From: Actibacterium ureilyticum
GTDB lineage: Bacteria > Pseudomonadota > Alphaproteobacteria > Rhodobacterales > Rhodobacteraceae
Length of the DNA stretch: 64,000 bases
Reading direction: 5' to 3'
Assembly: GCF_002285435.1 (NCBI RefSeq)
Contig: NZ_NSBT01000006.1
Coordinates: 64,501 to 128,500 of the forward strand
The notes beneath the pieces were generated by a model that worked only from the letters and a program-made list of their open reading frames with translations, did no database searches and was not told the origin of the DNA. This document shows, piece by piece, positions 47,419 through 56,292 of this stretch. Position 1 is the first letter of the stretch, and each line of letters begins with the position of its first letter. The position numbers and the translations under genes are program-made.

Positions 47419-47484
47419 GGCGTTCCCTCTGTCTGTCGTTTCGGCGGCAGGCTAGAGCGCACCCGCCGCATTGGAAAGCCGGAA

Positions 47485-48792
47485 TCAGCTTTCGCGGAAC
47501 GCTTTGTTGAAATAGTCGGCCAGCGGCTTCACCAGATAGCCCATCGGCGTACGATCATTTGTACGCATATAGGTTTCGACAGGCATGCCGGGGATGATCT
47601 TCAGGTCCTTCAGCTTCTCAAGCTCGCCCGGGTTCAGCTCGATCTCGGCCCGGTAATAGGTGGCCTGCGTCCGCTCATCGGTGAACGAATCCGCCGACAC
47701 CTTGACCACCGTGCCGTTCAGTTCCGGCGTCGTGCGGCTGTCGAAGGCGGAAAAGCGCAGGATGACCTCCTGCCCGGCCAGGACCTGGTCGATATGTATG
47801 GGCTCGATCCGCGCGGCGATGACCAGCGGGCGGTCCTGCGGCACGATATAGAGCACGGGCTCCGCCGCCCGGATGACCGAGCGCGGCGTGAACACCGTCA
47901 GGTCATAGACGATGCCCGACACCGGCGCGCGGATTTCCAGCCGGTCCAGCTGTTCCTGCAGCGACTGGCGGCGTTCGGCCAGTTCCAGCTCGCGGTATTG
48001 CAGGTCGCGCAGCTGCGTGATTGCCTCTTCCCGGCGGCTGGTGCCCAGCTTCAGGATCTCGATATCGGTCTCGGTGATCCGCCCTTCGGCCTGTGCGACC
48101 GATGCGGCAAGCTCGCCCACCCGCCCCAAAAGGCCGGCTTCCTCGCGTTGAAGCGCCAGCACCCGGGGTGCCTGGGCCAGACCCTTTTCCAGCAGCTCCT
48201 GCTGGCTGGCCAGTTCCTGCTGGATCAGCGACAGCTGGCTTTCCAGCGCCTTTTGCTGCGCTGCGATGCCCACCACCTGATCGGTGATCTGGCCGCGCCG
48301 TTTGTCCAACTGATCGGTTTCCTTTTCCAGCGAGATCTGGCGCGCTTCGAACAGGCGCGATTGCCCCTCCATCAGGTCGATGACCTCGGGCCGGGTGCGG
48401 GCCAGATCGATCAGCGCGGGATCGAACGCGATTTCGGTCGCATCGTCACGCTCGGCCTGCAGCCGCCCGCGCCGGGCCATGATCTCGAACAGCTGACCCT
48501 CGACGATGGCCAGTTCGGACCGCAACAGCTTGGCGTCCAGGTCGATCAGCACATCACCGGCGGCGACGGTGTCGCCCTCGTCGATCATGATCTTTTCGAC
48601 CACACCGCCATCGGGATGCTGCACGACCTGTCGGTTCTGGTCGACCTCGACCTGGCCCGAGGCGATGATCGCGCCCGAGATATTGGCCAGCACCGACCAG
48701 GTGCCGAAGCCGCCGATCAGCAGCACCAGCGCGGTCATGCCGATCACCATCGGCCCGCGGGCCGACCATGCGTAATTGCCCGGCTGGCTCAT
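47485..48792 (-). CDS. HlyD family type I secretion periplasmic adaptor
   Basis: This 435-residue membrane-fusion protein has one N-terminal span (about 15-37), a lipoyl-like half (DGGVVEKIMIDEGDTVAAGD), a long coiled coil (about 140-290, many Gln/Glu/Leu heptads), the second lipoyl half (LEIRAPVSGIVYDLTVFTPRSV) and a C-terminal beta barrel ending PMGYLVKPLADYFNKAF. This order is typical of PrsE/PrtE adaptors that join the ABC protein to a TolC-type outer-membrane channel. It starts within the stop of the ABC gene (ATGA). No TolC or secreted RTX substrate is nearby. Confidence 0.93.
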   Translation of the reverse strand: MSQPGNYAWSARGPMVIGMTALVLLIGGFGTWSVLANISGAIIASGQVEVDQNRQVVQHPDGGVVEKIMIDEGDTVAAGDVLIDLDAKLLRSELAIVEGQLFEIMARRGRLQAERDDATEIAFDPALIDLARTRPEVIDLMEGQSRLFEARQISLEKETDQLDKRRGQITDQVVGIAAQQKALESQLSLIQQELASQQELLEKGLAQAPRVLALQREEAGLLGRVGELAASVAQAEGRITETDIEILKLGTSRREEAITQLRDLQYRELELAERRQSLQEQLDRLEIRAPVSGIVYDLTVFTPRSVIRAAEPVLYIVPQDRPLVIAARIEPIHIDQVLAGQEVILRFSAFDSRTTPELNGTVVKVSADSFTDERTQATYYRAEIELNPGELEKLKDLKIIPGMPVETYMRTNDRTPMGYLVKPLADYFNKAFRES

Positions 48793-50534
48793 GTCACACC
48801 TCCGCCCACGCCCTGGGACTGTTTGATGTCGGAATAGTTCTTGACCGTTTCGCGCAGCACGTCGTCACGCGGGCCGAACGCCTTGCGCGCGCCGCCCTCC
48901 AGCACCAGCAACAGGTCGCATTCCTGGATCGCGGCGGGGCGGTGGGCCATGATCAGCACCGATTTCCCGTCTTCCTTCATCTGGCGGATGGCGGTGTTCA
49001 GCGCCGCCGACCCCTGATTGTCGAGGTTCGAGTTCGGCTCGTCCAGCACCAGCAGGACCGGATCGCCATACATCGCACGGGCCAGGCCGATGCGCTGGAT
49101 CTGGCCGCCGGACAGTCGCCCGCCCGACGCGCTGACGCGGGTGTCATAGCCCCCCGGCAGGCGCACGATCATGTCATGCGCGCCAGCCTTCTTGGCGGCG
49201 GCGACGACCGCCTCGGGATCGGGTTGCAGCGACAGTTTGGCGATGTTTTCGGCAATGGTGCCGTCAAACAGCGTCACCCGCTGCGGCAGATAGCCGATAT
49301 GCTGGCCCAGCACGTCGGGGTCGTATTGATCCAGCGTTGCACCGTCCAGGCGAATGCGCCCGCCCGCGGGCCGCCAGACCCCGGTCAGCGCGCGTGCCAG
49401 CGTGGATTTGCCCGCGCCCGAGGCGCCGATGACACCGATCGCCTGTCCGGGGTCCAGATTGAACGACACCATCCGCAGCGCGGCCTGTTGTTCGCCCGGC
49501 GGCACCACGGTCAGCTGCGACACGTCCAGCTTGGCCTTGGGTTTGGGCAGCGGCATGCGTTCGGGCTCTTCGGGGATCTCGGCCAGCAATTCGCCCAGAT
49601 CGCGCCAGCCACGGGTTGCCCGTTGCAGCATTTCCCACTGGCCGATGGTCTGTTCGACCGGCGCCAGGGCGCGGCCCATCAGGATCGAGCCCGCGATCAT
49701 CGCACCCGGTGTCAGCTGGTTCTGCAGCACCAGCCAGGCCCCCAGCGCCAGCATCGCCGATTGCAGGAACAGCCGGAACGTCTTGGACATGGTCATGAAG
49801 CTGCCGGCATTGTCGGCGGCGGCCAGACGGTTGTCCAACGCCTCGACCCGGGCCTTTTCCCAGCGGGCAAACGCGGCGCCCTGCATACCCAGGCTGCGCA
49901 CCATCTCGGCCTCGGACCGCAATTGTTCGGCCATATGCTCGGCCCGGGCCGAGCTGACATTGGCCTGTTGCATCGGGGCGCGGGTGCGCCATTGGTTCAG
50001 GATCGCCACCGCGATCAGCAGCCCGCCGCCCAGAACCGCAAGCGACCCCAGGAGCGGGTGGAAGATGAAGATCCCGAACAGGAAGAAAGGCGTCCAGGGG
50101 ATATCGAAAAACGCCAGCAGCACCGGCGAGGACAGCAGCCGCTGCACCGCTTCCAGGTCGCGCAGGCCGGTTGGCGGCGCCTCGGGGCCCTTGGCCAGCG
50201 ACGCTTTGCGCAGCACGGCGGAAAACACGCGGCTGTCCAGCAGGGTCTGGAACCGGGCGCCCGCCCGCGCCATCACGCGGCCCCGGGCGTAATCCAGCAG
50301 ACCCATCATCAGATACAGGAACGCCACCAGCGCAAACAGGGCGGCCAGCGTCTCCTCGCTTCGGCTGCCCAGAACCCGGTCATAGACCTGAAGCATGAAG
50401 AGCGGTCCGGTCAGCATCAGCAGGTTCGTGAAGATGCTGAAGACGAAAACCGATCCGAACAGGCTGCGGCTGGCCTTGCGCGCGTCGCGCAGTTCTGTCA
50501 GGCCTTTATCAAGCTCAGATTGTCGCATCGCCAT
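48789..50534 (-). CDS. Type I secretion system permease/ATPase (PrtD family)
   Basis: This 581-residue fused ABC exporter has a membrane domain of six spans (about 20-300) without the N-terminal C39 peptidase domain. The nucleotide-binding domain (about 330-575) carries Walker A GASGAGKST, signature LSGGQ, Walker B LLVLDEPNSNLDNQG and the switch AHRP. PrtD/PrsD members export RTX-type proteins, proteases or S-layer proteins with uncleaved C-terminal signals. The start follows AAGGAAG; a second ATG two codons later is equivalent. Confidence 0.94.
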   Translation of the reverse strand: MAMRQSELDKGLTELRDARKASRSLFGSVFVFSIFTNLLMLTGPLFMLQVYDRVLGSRSEETLAALFALVAFLYLMMGLLDYARGRVMARAGARFQTLLDSRVFSAVLRKASLAKGPEAPPTGLRDLEAVQRLLSSPVLLAFFDIPWTPFFLFGIFIFHPLLGSLAVLGGGLLIAVAILNQWRTRAPMQQANVSSARAEHMAEQLRSEAEMVRSLGMQGAAFARWEKARVEALDNRLAAADNAGSFMTMSKTFRLFLQSAMLALGAWLVLQNQLTPGAMIAGSILMGRALAPVEQTIGQWEMLQRATRGWRDLGELLAEIPEEPERMPLPKPKAKLDVSQLTVVPPGEQQAALRMVSFNLDPGQAIGVIGASGAGKSTLARALTGVWRPAGGRIRLDGATLDQYDPDVLGQHIGYLPQRVTLFDGTIAENIAKLSLQPDPEAVVAAAKKAGAHDMIVRLPGGYDTRVSASGGRLSGGQIQRIGLARAMYGDPVLLVLDEPNSNLDNQGSAALNTAIRQMKEDGKSVLIMAHRPAAIQECDLLLVLEGGARKAFGPRDDVLRETVKNYSDIKQSQGVGGGVT

Positions 50535-50596
50535 GGCTGGCGCTTCCTTTCAACGTCGGGCCGGTGCCCGGGGATGTCGCTTCTTCGCCACAGGGG

Positions 50597-50650
50597 GCAA
50601 CATAGAGTCGTGAAGCCGTCTGGGTTTCCTTGGCGTCTCTACTATGTTGC
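50597..50650. repeat. Widely spaced inverted repeat between prtD-type gene and mlaA
   Basis: GCAACATAG (50597-50605) returns inverted as CTATGTTGC (50642-50650), 36 bases apart, in the 173-base divergent region. The centre-to-centre distance of 45 bases is a little over four helical turns, compatible with two regulator half-sites or a looped RNA leader. Nothing else conserved is visible there. Confidence 0.45.
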
Positions 50651-50707
50651 AGTCGCGGAATGAAGACTATCTTAGGAACCGGATTATCTGTTCAGGGTCA
50701 ATGATCA

Positions 50708-51442
50708 ATGAATTTTGTGAATTCAAAACTTTGTTTAATTGCGGTTTGCGTGCTGACGGCTTGCGGCGCGCCCCAAGGCCCCGATGGTGTCTATGATCCG
50801 ATCGAGCCCGTGAACCGCGCCGTGCACGGCGTGAATAAAGGGCTGGATACGGTGATTGTAAATCCCGTGGCGCAAACTTATGGCACGGTTCTGCCGCAGC
50901 CCGCCCGTCAGGGTGTGCGGAACTTTGCCGACAATCTTGGCCTGCCCTCGGCGGTTCTGAACAATCTGCTTCAGTTCAAGCTGCAGGACGCCTTCGTCAA
51001 TTCCGCCCGTTTCCTCTTCAACAGCACCATCGGCATCGGCGGGCTGTTCGATCCCGCCAGCACGATCGGGGTCGAGGAACGCGATACGGATTTCGGCGAA
51101 ACCCTGCATATATGGGGCGTGGGCGAGGGGGCCTATCTGGAATTGCCGCTGCTGGGGCCGTCGACCAGCCGCGATGCGGTGGGCACGCTTGTCGATTTCG
51201 TGACCGACCCGCTGAATGCCGTCGGATCGCATCCCGAAGCCGATGCAATCGTGGGCGGACGGGTCGGCGCACGCGTTGGTGATCGATATACCTACTCGGA
51301 TTCCATAGATTCGGTCCTATATGAGAGTACGGACAGCTATGCCCAAAGCCGGTCGATCTATTTGCAGAATCGCCGGTTCGAGCTTGGCGGTGCCAGTGAT
51401 GATGCGTATTTTGACCCGTATGAGGACTCCTATGCAGAATAA
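50708..51442 (+). CDS. mlaA: MlaA family outer-membrane lipoprotein
   Basis: This 244-residue VacJ/MlaA protein has lipobox LTAC with C19. The family core includes YDPIEPVNRAVHGVNKGLD, VRNFADNLGLPSAVLNNLLQ and ETLHIWGVGEGAYLELPLLG followed by PSTSRD. It removes misplaced phospholipid from the outer leaflet of the outer membrane and passes it to MlaC. The next gene is mlaC, whose start overlaps by 11 bases. The inner-membrane mlaFEDB genes are not in this window. Confidence 0.93.
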   Translation: MNFVNSKLCLIAVCVLTACGAPQGPDGVYDPIEPVNRAVHGVNKGLDTVIVNPVAQTYGTVLPQPARQGVRNFADNLGLPSAVLNNLLQFKLQDAFVNSARFLFNSTIGIGGLFDPASTIGVEERDTDFGETLHIWGVGEGAYLELPLLGPSTSRDAVGTLVDFVTDPLNAVGSHPEADAIVGGRVGARVGDRYTYSDSIDSVLYESTDSYAQSRSIYLQNRRFELGGASDDAYFDPYEDSYAE

Positions 51443-52037
51443 TCTGAACAGACGTTCCGTTCTGGCCGGTATCGGTGCCGGAGCCGCGACCCTGGCCGTT
51501 TCCGGCCCGGCCCTGGCGTTGAACACCGATCAGGCGCGGGTGCTGATCGACCGGCTTGTCGGGGAAATCAACGGGGTCATCAATTCCGGCAAATCCGAAT
51601 CCGCCATGCTGCGCGATTTCGAAAGGGTCTTTTCCCGCTATGCCGATGTGCCGATCATCGCACGCTCGGCGCTGGGTGTGGCCGCGCGCTCGGCCAGTTC
51701 CGCGCAGCTGCGGGCGTTCACGTCGGCGTTCCAGGGCTATATCTCGCGCAAATACGGGCGCCGTTTCCGTGAGTTCATCGGTGGCCGGCTCGAGGTGCAG
51801 GAGGCCCGCGCGGTCAAGAGCTTCTACGAGGTCAAGACCACCGCCTTCCTGCGCGGCTCGTCCCCGTTCGAGGTGATCTTCCTGGTCTCGGACAAAAGCG
51901 GGCGGGATCTGTTCTTCAACCTCTATATCGAAGGCGTCAACATGCTGGCGACCGAGCGCACCGAGATCGGTGCGATGCTGGATCGCCGCAAGGGTGACAT
52001 CGATGCGGTGACACAGGATCTGGCCAAGGCGGGCTGA
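51432..52037 (+). CDS. mlaC: MlaC/Ttg2D-type phospholipid-binding ABC substrate protein
   Basis: This 201-residue periplasmic lipid shuttle has an N-terminal RRSVLAG that makes a Tat-type signal peptide (cleaved after PALA, near residue 29). The MlaC body follows (SRYADVPIIARSALG, AFQGYISRKYGRRFREF). It ferries phospholipid between MlaA and the inner-membrane Mla complex. The ATG at 51432 lies six bases after GAGG; an ATG at 51420 would add MRTP ahead of it. Confidence 0.9.
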   Translation: MQNNLNRRSVLAGIGAGAATLAVSGPALALNTDQARVLIDRLVGEINGVINSGKSESAMLRDFERVFSRYADVPIIARSALGVAARSASSAQLRAFTSAFQGYISRKYGRRFREFIGGRLEVQEARAVKSFYEVKTTAFLRGSSPFEVIFLVSDKSGRDLFFNLYIEGVNMLATERTEIGAMLDRRKGDIDAVTQDLAKAG

Positions 52038-52056
52038 TCGCCCGCCCGGCCGGGCA

Positions 52057-54213
52057 TCAGTTCCGCCGCCCCAGCAGATTTTCCAGAACGTCGATCAGGA
52101 TCTGTTCCGCATTGTTCTTGCGGCGCGGTTGTTCGCGCCGTTGGGCCTGTGCCTGGGGTTGTTGCTGCCGCACCGGGCGCGGGACCAGCATGGGCAATTC
52201 GTGCACCGGCTGGTCCTGATGGACGCGCAGCATGGTCTCGTGCCAGATATCGGCGGGCAGCCCGCCCCCCGTCACACCGGTCAGGGGCGTGTTGTCGTCA
52301 TACCCCATCCAGACCCCGGCGACATAATCGGCGGTAAAGCCGATGAACCACGCATCGCGCGCCGCCGATGTGGTGCCCGTCTTGCCCGCGGCCGGACGCC
52401 CCGGCAGCTTGGCGCGATGGCCCGAGCCCTGTTCGACCACCTGGTTCATCATGTAAACCAGACTTTGAGCGGCGGTTTCGGTGATCACGCGCTCGCCCAT
52501 CCCGCCTTCCTGGCCGATCAAGGGGGTATCGTCCCCCTGCAGCCGCAGCTCGATCAGGCCATAGGGCGTGACCGACCGTCCGCCATTTAGGATCCCGGCA
52601 TAGGCGCCCGTCATTTCCAGCAGCGTCGATTCCGATGCGCCCAATGCCAGCGCAGGGCCCGCCGCCAGATCGCTTTCGATCCCGAAATCGGCGGCGATCT
52701 TGCGGACATTCTCGCGCCCGACCTCTTCCGAGATCTTGACCGCCGGCACGTTCAGCGAATCCGCCAGTGCCTTGGTCAAGGTGACCCGGCCATAGTGTTT
52801 CTTGGTATAGTTCTGGGGGCAATACCGCCCCGACCCCGGCACATTCATGCACCACGGCTCGTCCACCACCGTGGCGTTGGGGGTAAAGCCCAGATCCAGC
52901 GCGGCGGCATAAACGAAAGGCTTGAACGCCGAACCGGTCTGGCGCTTGGCCATGGTGGCCCGGTTGAAGGCACCCGCCACCTTGGATTTGCGCCCGCCCA
53001 CCATTGCGCGCACCGCGCCGTCGGAGGACATCACGATGATCGCCGCCTCGGCCTTGGAACCGGCCTTGACCTTGGTCTCGAACACATAGGCCAGCGCGGA
53101 TTCCGCCGCCTTTTGCAGCCGCCGGTCCAGGGTCGAGCGGATGATCACATCCTCGGTCGTGTCGCGGGTCAGAAAGGCCGGGCCGCTGTCCATCACCCAA
53201 TCGGCGAAATAGCCGCCTGCGCGGGCCTCGGCCGCGGCTGAAAGCTGTGCGGGATTGGCGCGGGCCGACTTGGCCTCGGCCGCAGTCAGATAGCCCTGAT
53301 CCTGCATCAGCCCGACAATCAGATCGGCGCGGTCCTGCGCCAGTTGCAGATTGTTGGTGGGGGCATAGGTCGTCGGCGCCTTGAGCAGGCCGGCCAGCAT
53401 CGCGCCTTCGGCGATCGAGACCTTGTTGGCGGATCTGCCGAAGTAACGTTGTGCCGCGGCCTCGAACCCGCGCGTGCCGGCGCCCAGATAGGCGCGGTTC
53501 AGATAGATCGTCAGGATCTCGTCCTTGGAGTATTTCAGCTCCATCGCCATCGCAAAGACGGCTTCCTTGGCCTTGCGCCACAGGGTGGTGCGGCGGCAAT
53601 CTGCCTCGTACTCGGCCTCGTTCTTCCAGGTGGCGGCGTCAAAGGGCACACCCAGGCACAGCAGCTTGGCGGTCTGCTGGGTGATGGTCGAGCCGCCATG
53701 GCCCGACAGCGGCCCGCGCCCCTCGCGCAGGTTGATGCGCACCGCGCTGGCGATCCCGCGCGGGCTGACGCCGATATGGCGATAGAACCGCTTGTCCTCG
53801 ACCGCGACAACGGCGTTTTTCAGGGCAGGCGCCACGGTATCGGCGCTGATCTGGCCGCCAAACTGGTCGCCGCGCCAGGCAAAGACCTTGCCGTCGCGGT
53901 CCAGAATCGTCACCGACCCGCGGGTCCGGGCATCCAGCAATTCGGTGACCGGCGGCAGGGTCGATTGAAAATACAGCACCGCCCCGCCCACGACCAACGC
54001 GATGACGGTGGTAAAGGCCACCCCCGCCCGCAGGCCAAGCCGCAGAATCCAGCCGATCAGGCGCCTGATGCTGCGAAACAGGAAATTTCCCTTTGGGCGT
54101 TGCGGCTTGCGCGGTTTCGACCGTTTTCGGGGCGGCGCCTTTTTGGGCGCTGCCTTTTTCGGATACCGCCGCTCGGCAACCAGAGGGGGCCGTTTGCCAC
54201 CGGTTCTGCTCAT
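52057..54213 (-). CDS. Penicillin-binding protein 1A (bifunctional transglycosylase/transpeptidase)
   Basis: This 718-residue class A PBP has a very basic, proline-rich cytoplasmic tail (residues 1-50) and a membrane anchor (about 60-82). The GT51 glycosyltransferase domain has catalytic EDKRFYRHIG (E139) and GGSTITQQTAKL. The transpeptidase domain has the SxxK serine in TGSAFKPF, SLN and KTGTT. It polymerises and cross-links peptidoglycan. Two unusual Cys sit in the GT region (LCLGVPF, EADCRRT). The start at MSRTGGKRP is preferred over a codon 48 positions earlier that reads an AT-rich upstream region. Confidence 0.95.
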   Translation of the reverse strand: MSRTGGKRPPLVAERRYPKKAAPKKAPPRKRSKPRKPQRPKGNFLFRSIRRLIGWILRLGLRAGVAFTTVIALVVGGAVLYFQSTLPPVTELLDARTRGSVTILDRDGKVFAWRGDQFGGQISADTVAPALKNAVVAVEDKRFYRHIGVSPRGIASAVRINLREGRGPLSGHGGSTITQQTAKLLCLGVPFDAATWKNEAEYEADCRRTTLWRKAKEAVFAMAMELKYSKDEILTIYLNRAYLGAGTRGFEAAAQRYFGRSANKVSIAEGAMLAGLLKAPTTYAPTNNLQLAQDRADLIVGLMQDQGYLTAAEAKSARANPAQLSAAAEARAGGYFADWVMDSGPAFLTRDTTEDVIIRSTLDRRLQKAAESALAYVFETKVKAGSKAEAAIIVMSSDGAVRAMVGGRKSKVAGAFNRATMAKRQTGSAFKPFVYAAALDLGFTPNATVVDEPWCMNVPGSGRYCPQNYTKKHYGRVTLTKALADSLNVPAVKISEEVGRENVRKIAADFGIESDLAAGPALALGASESTLLEMTGAYAGILNGGRSVTPYGLIELRLQGDDTPLIGQEGGMGERVITETAAQSLVYMMNQVVEQGSGHRAKLPGRPAAGKTGTTSAARDAWFIGFTADYVAGVWMGYDDNTPLTGVTGGGLPADIWHETMLRVHQDQPVHELPMLVPRPVRQQQPQAQAQRREQPRRKNNAEQILIDVLENLLGRRN

Positions 54214-54472
54214 GTCTGGTCCAATGTCGGATACTGCTCTTTTTTCCCACAATAGCGCGGGCGAGTCGGAATGTTGAGCGCTTCGAAGCCCAAGTGCTGC
54301 CTTTTTTATTTGCTTATTTTTTAGGCTCAATGAGTAGTTTGTGCAATTTTTGTGCAAAAATGTCGGATTTGCGGCGGTATTTTAGGCCATGCTTTCTTGA
54401 ACCCCAGGCGGCTTGGTCCCCTTAGTGCGGTCATTCCCGCAGTCGTAAACTGCCAACTTCGAGGGGACAGAC
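54214..54472. promoter_or_regulatory. glnK upstream region with two direct repeats one helical turn apart
   Basis: This 259-base divergent gap between PBP1A and glnK is AT-rich in its centre. TTTGTGCAA occurs twice, at 54338-54346 and 54349-54357, exactly 11 bases apart on the same strand. On the other strand this reads TTGCAC twice. It lies about 120 bases before glnK, a fitting place for an activator such as NtrC, which in Rhodobacter works at sigma-54-independent promoters. I found no GG-N10-GC sigma-54 site. Confidence 0.5.
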
Positions 54473-54811
54473 GTGAAACTAATCATAGCAGCAATCAAGC
54501 CGTTCAAGCTGGAAGAGGTCCGCGAAGCGCTGACCTCCATCGGCGTGCGCGGCATGATGGTAACGGAAATCAAGGGTTTCGGCTCGCAATCAGGCCACAC
54601 AGAGATCTATCGCGGCGCTGAATATGCCGTGAACTTCGTACCGAAGGTGAAGCTGGAAATCGTTGTTTCAGCTGCGATGGCCGACCAGGTCGTCGAAACC
54701 ATCCAGACAACGGCCAAGACCGACAAGATCGGCGACGGCAAGATCTTTGTTCTGGATGTCGAACAGGCCGTGCGGGTGCGTACCGGCGAAACCAACGGCG
54801 ACGCGCTGTAA
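54473..54811 (+). CDS. glnK: Nitrogen regulatory protein P-II (GlnK)
   Basis: This 112-residue trimeric signal protein senses ATP/ADP, 2-oxoglutarate and uridylylation state. The T-loop is intact with Y51 as the uridylylation site (GAEYAVNFVPK), followed by the B-loop TDKIGDGKIFV and C-loop RTGE. Start: GTG at 54473 with GAGGGGACAGAC upstream. It sits 26 bases before amtB, so GlnK most likely gates the AmtB channel in the classical way. Confidence 0.96.
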   Translation: MKLIIAAIKPFKLEEVREALTSIGVRGMMVTEIKGFGSQSGHTEIYRGAEYAVNFVPKVKLEIVVSAAMADQVVETIQTTAKTDKIGDGKIFVLDVEQAVRVRTGETNGDAL

Positions 54812-54837
54812 GGCGTAGCGGGAAAGGAAAGAGATTA

Positions 54838-56160
54838 ATGAAACGCTTCACCAAATATGGTCTTGCTGCGGCCGCGATCGCGCTTCCCAGCGTGGGTCTT
54901 GCACAGGAAGCCGAGGCCGTCGCGCCCGGGTTCGATGAGATCGGCCCCTATATCATGACCACCCTGCTGTTCTGCATGGCAGGTTTCCTGGTTTTCTTCA
55001 TGGCCGCTGGCTTTGCCATGTTAGAAGGCGGCTTGGTCCGTTCCAAAAACGTCACCATGCAGATGACCAAGAACATCGCGCTCTACTCGATTGCAGCGAT
55101 CATGTATTGGCTCATCGGTTTCAACCTGATGTATCCGGGCGATTTCAACGGCTATATCGGCAGCTTCTTCGTGCCGACCGTTCTTGATCCGGTTGGTGTT
55201 GCTGCTGCGGACGCCGCGCTGGACTATGCCTCGATCGGGTCGGACTTCTTCTTCCAGCTGGTATTCGTTGCCGCGACGGCCTCAATCGTTTCGGGTGCGC
55301 TGGCAGAACGTATCAAACTTTGGCCCTTCCTGATCTTCGTTGTCGTTCTGACCGGTATTCTGTATCCGATCTCGGGATCTTGGCAGTGGGGCGGCGGTTG
55401 GCTGTCCGAGAAAGGTTTCTCGGATTTCGCCGGTTCGACCGTCGTGCACTCTGTCGGTGGCTGGGCCGCTTTGGCGGGTGCGATCATCTTGGGACCGCGT
55501 ATCGGCAAGTACAAGGACGGCAAGGTCACGCCCATGCCGGGCTCTAACCTTGCGCTGGCAACCCTGGGTACGTTCATCCTGTGGCTGGGTTGGTTCGGCT
55601 TCAATGGCGGCTCTCAGCTGGCCATGGGAACTGTGGGTGACGTCTCGGATGTATCGCGCATCTTTGCCAACACCAACATGGCAGCGGCTGCGGGTGCAGT
55701 TACCGCACTTATCCTGACGCAGGTCATCTACAAAAAGCCCGACCTGACCATGGTGCTGAACGGCGCGCTGGCCGGTCTGGTGTCGATCACTGCCGAACCC
55801 CTGGCGCCCAGCCTGTTCGGATCGCTCTGGATCGGTGCCGTCGGTGGCGTGATTGTAGTCTTTGCAGTGCCTCTGCTGGACAAGTTCAAGATTGACGATG
55901 TCGTGGGTGCCGTTCCGGTCCACCTGTTTGCCGGGATCTGGGGCACCATCGCGGTTGTGTTCTACAACTCCGACGCAAGCCTTGGCACTCAGCTGCTGGG
56001 TATTGTCGCCTACGGCGTGTTCACCTTCGTGGCATCGGCCATCGTTTGGTTCATCCTCAAGGCGATCATGGGCATCCGTGTCAGCGAAGAGGACGAGGTC
56101 AACGGTCTGGACATGTCCGAACTGGGCATGGAGGCCTATCCCGAGTTTACCAACGGCTGA
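54838..56160 (+). CDS. amtB: Ammonium transporter AmtB
   Basis: This 440-residue trimeric channel has a cleavable signal peptide (to about residue 22) and 11 spans. The twin histidines of the pore are H204 (DFAGSTVVHSVGG) and H362 (VHLFAGIWGT), with the conserved D196 eight residues before H204. It conducts ammonia/ammonium under nitrogen limitation and is blocked by GlnK. Its codon usage contains more T-ending codons than most of the window. A perfect terminator follows. Confidence 0.96.
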   Translation: MKRFTKYGLAAAAIALPSVGLAQEAEAVAPGFDEIGPYIMTTLLFCMAGFLVFFMAAGFAMLEGGLVRSKNVTMQMTKNIALYSIAAIMYWLIGFNLMYPGDFNGYIGSFFVPTVLDPVGVAAADAALDYASIGSDFFFQLVFVAATASIVSGALAERIKLWPFLIFVVVLTGILYPISGSWQWGGGWLSEKGFSDFAGSTVVHSVGGWAALAGAIILGPRIGKYKDGKVTPMPGSNLALATLGTFILWLGWFGFNGGSQLAMGTVGDVSDVSRIFANTNMAAAAGAVTALILTQVIYKKPDLTMVLNGALAGLVSITAEPLAPSLFGSLWIGAVGGVIVVFAVPLLDKFKIDDVVGAVPVHLFAGIWGTIAVVFYNSDASLGTQLLGIVAYGVFTFVASAIVWFILKAIMGIRVSEEDEVNGLDMSELGMEAYPEFTNG

Positions 56161-56189
56161 TTTCCTTCCTATCAGCCGCTGACAAACTG

Positions 56190-56215
56190 CCCGGGCGTTC
56201 GCGCCCGGGTTTTTT
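56190..56215 (+). terminator. Rho-independent terminator after amtB
   Basis: Perfect eight-base arms CCCGGGCG and CGCCCGGG close on a TTCG tetraloop and are followed by six T residues, 29 bases past the amtB stop. Confidence 0.95.
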
Positions 56216-56230
56216 CATGCGCGGGGCACA

Positions 56231-56263
56231 AAAGAAAACGCCCGCGTCATCGGCGCGGGCGTT
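56231..56263 (-). terminator. Rho-independent terminator after sseA
   Basis: Perfect ten-base arms AACGCCCGCG and CGCGGGCGTT with a seven-base loop lie 30 bases beyond the sseA stop. On the minus strand the stem is followed by TTCTTTT. Together with the amtB terminator it insulates two converging genes. Confidence 0.92.
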
Positions 56264-56292
56264 CGGAATTTCACTTGCGCGGCGGGGTTGGG

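Noticed and set aside
48768-50663. A 631-codon plus-strand frame opposite the type I secretion ATPase
   Set aside because: Antisense shadow without domains; the ABC motifs on the other strand are complete.
54214-54472. Sigma-54 promoter before glnK
   Set aside because: No GG-N10-GC pair with the TGGCAC/TTGC context was found by eye.
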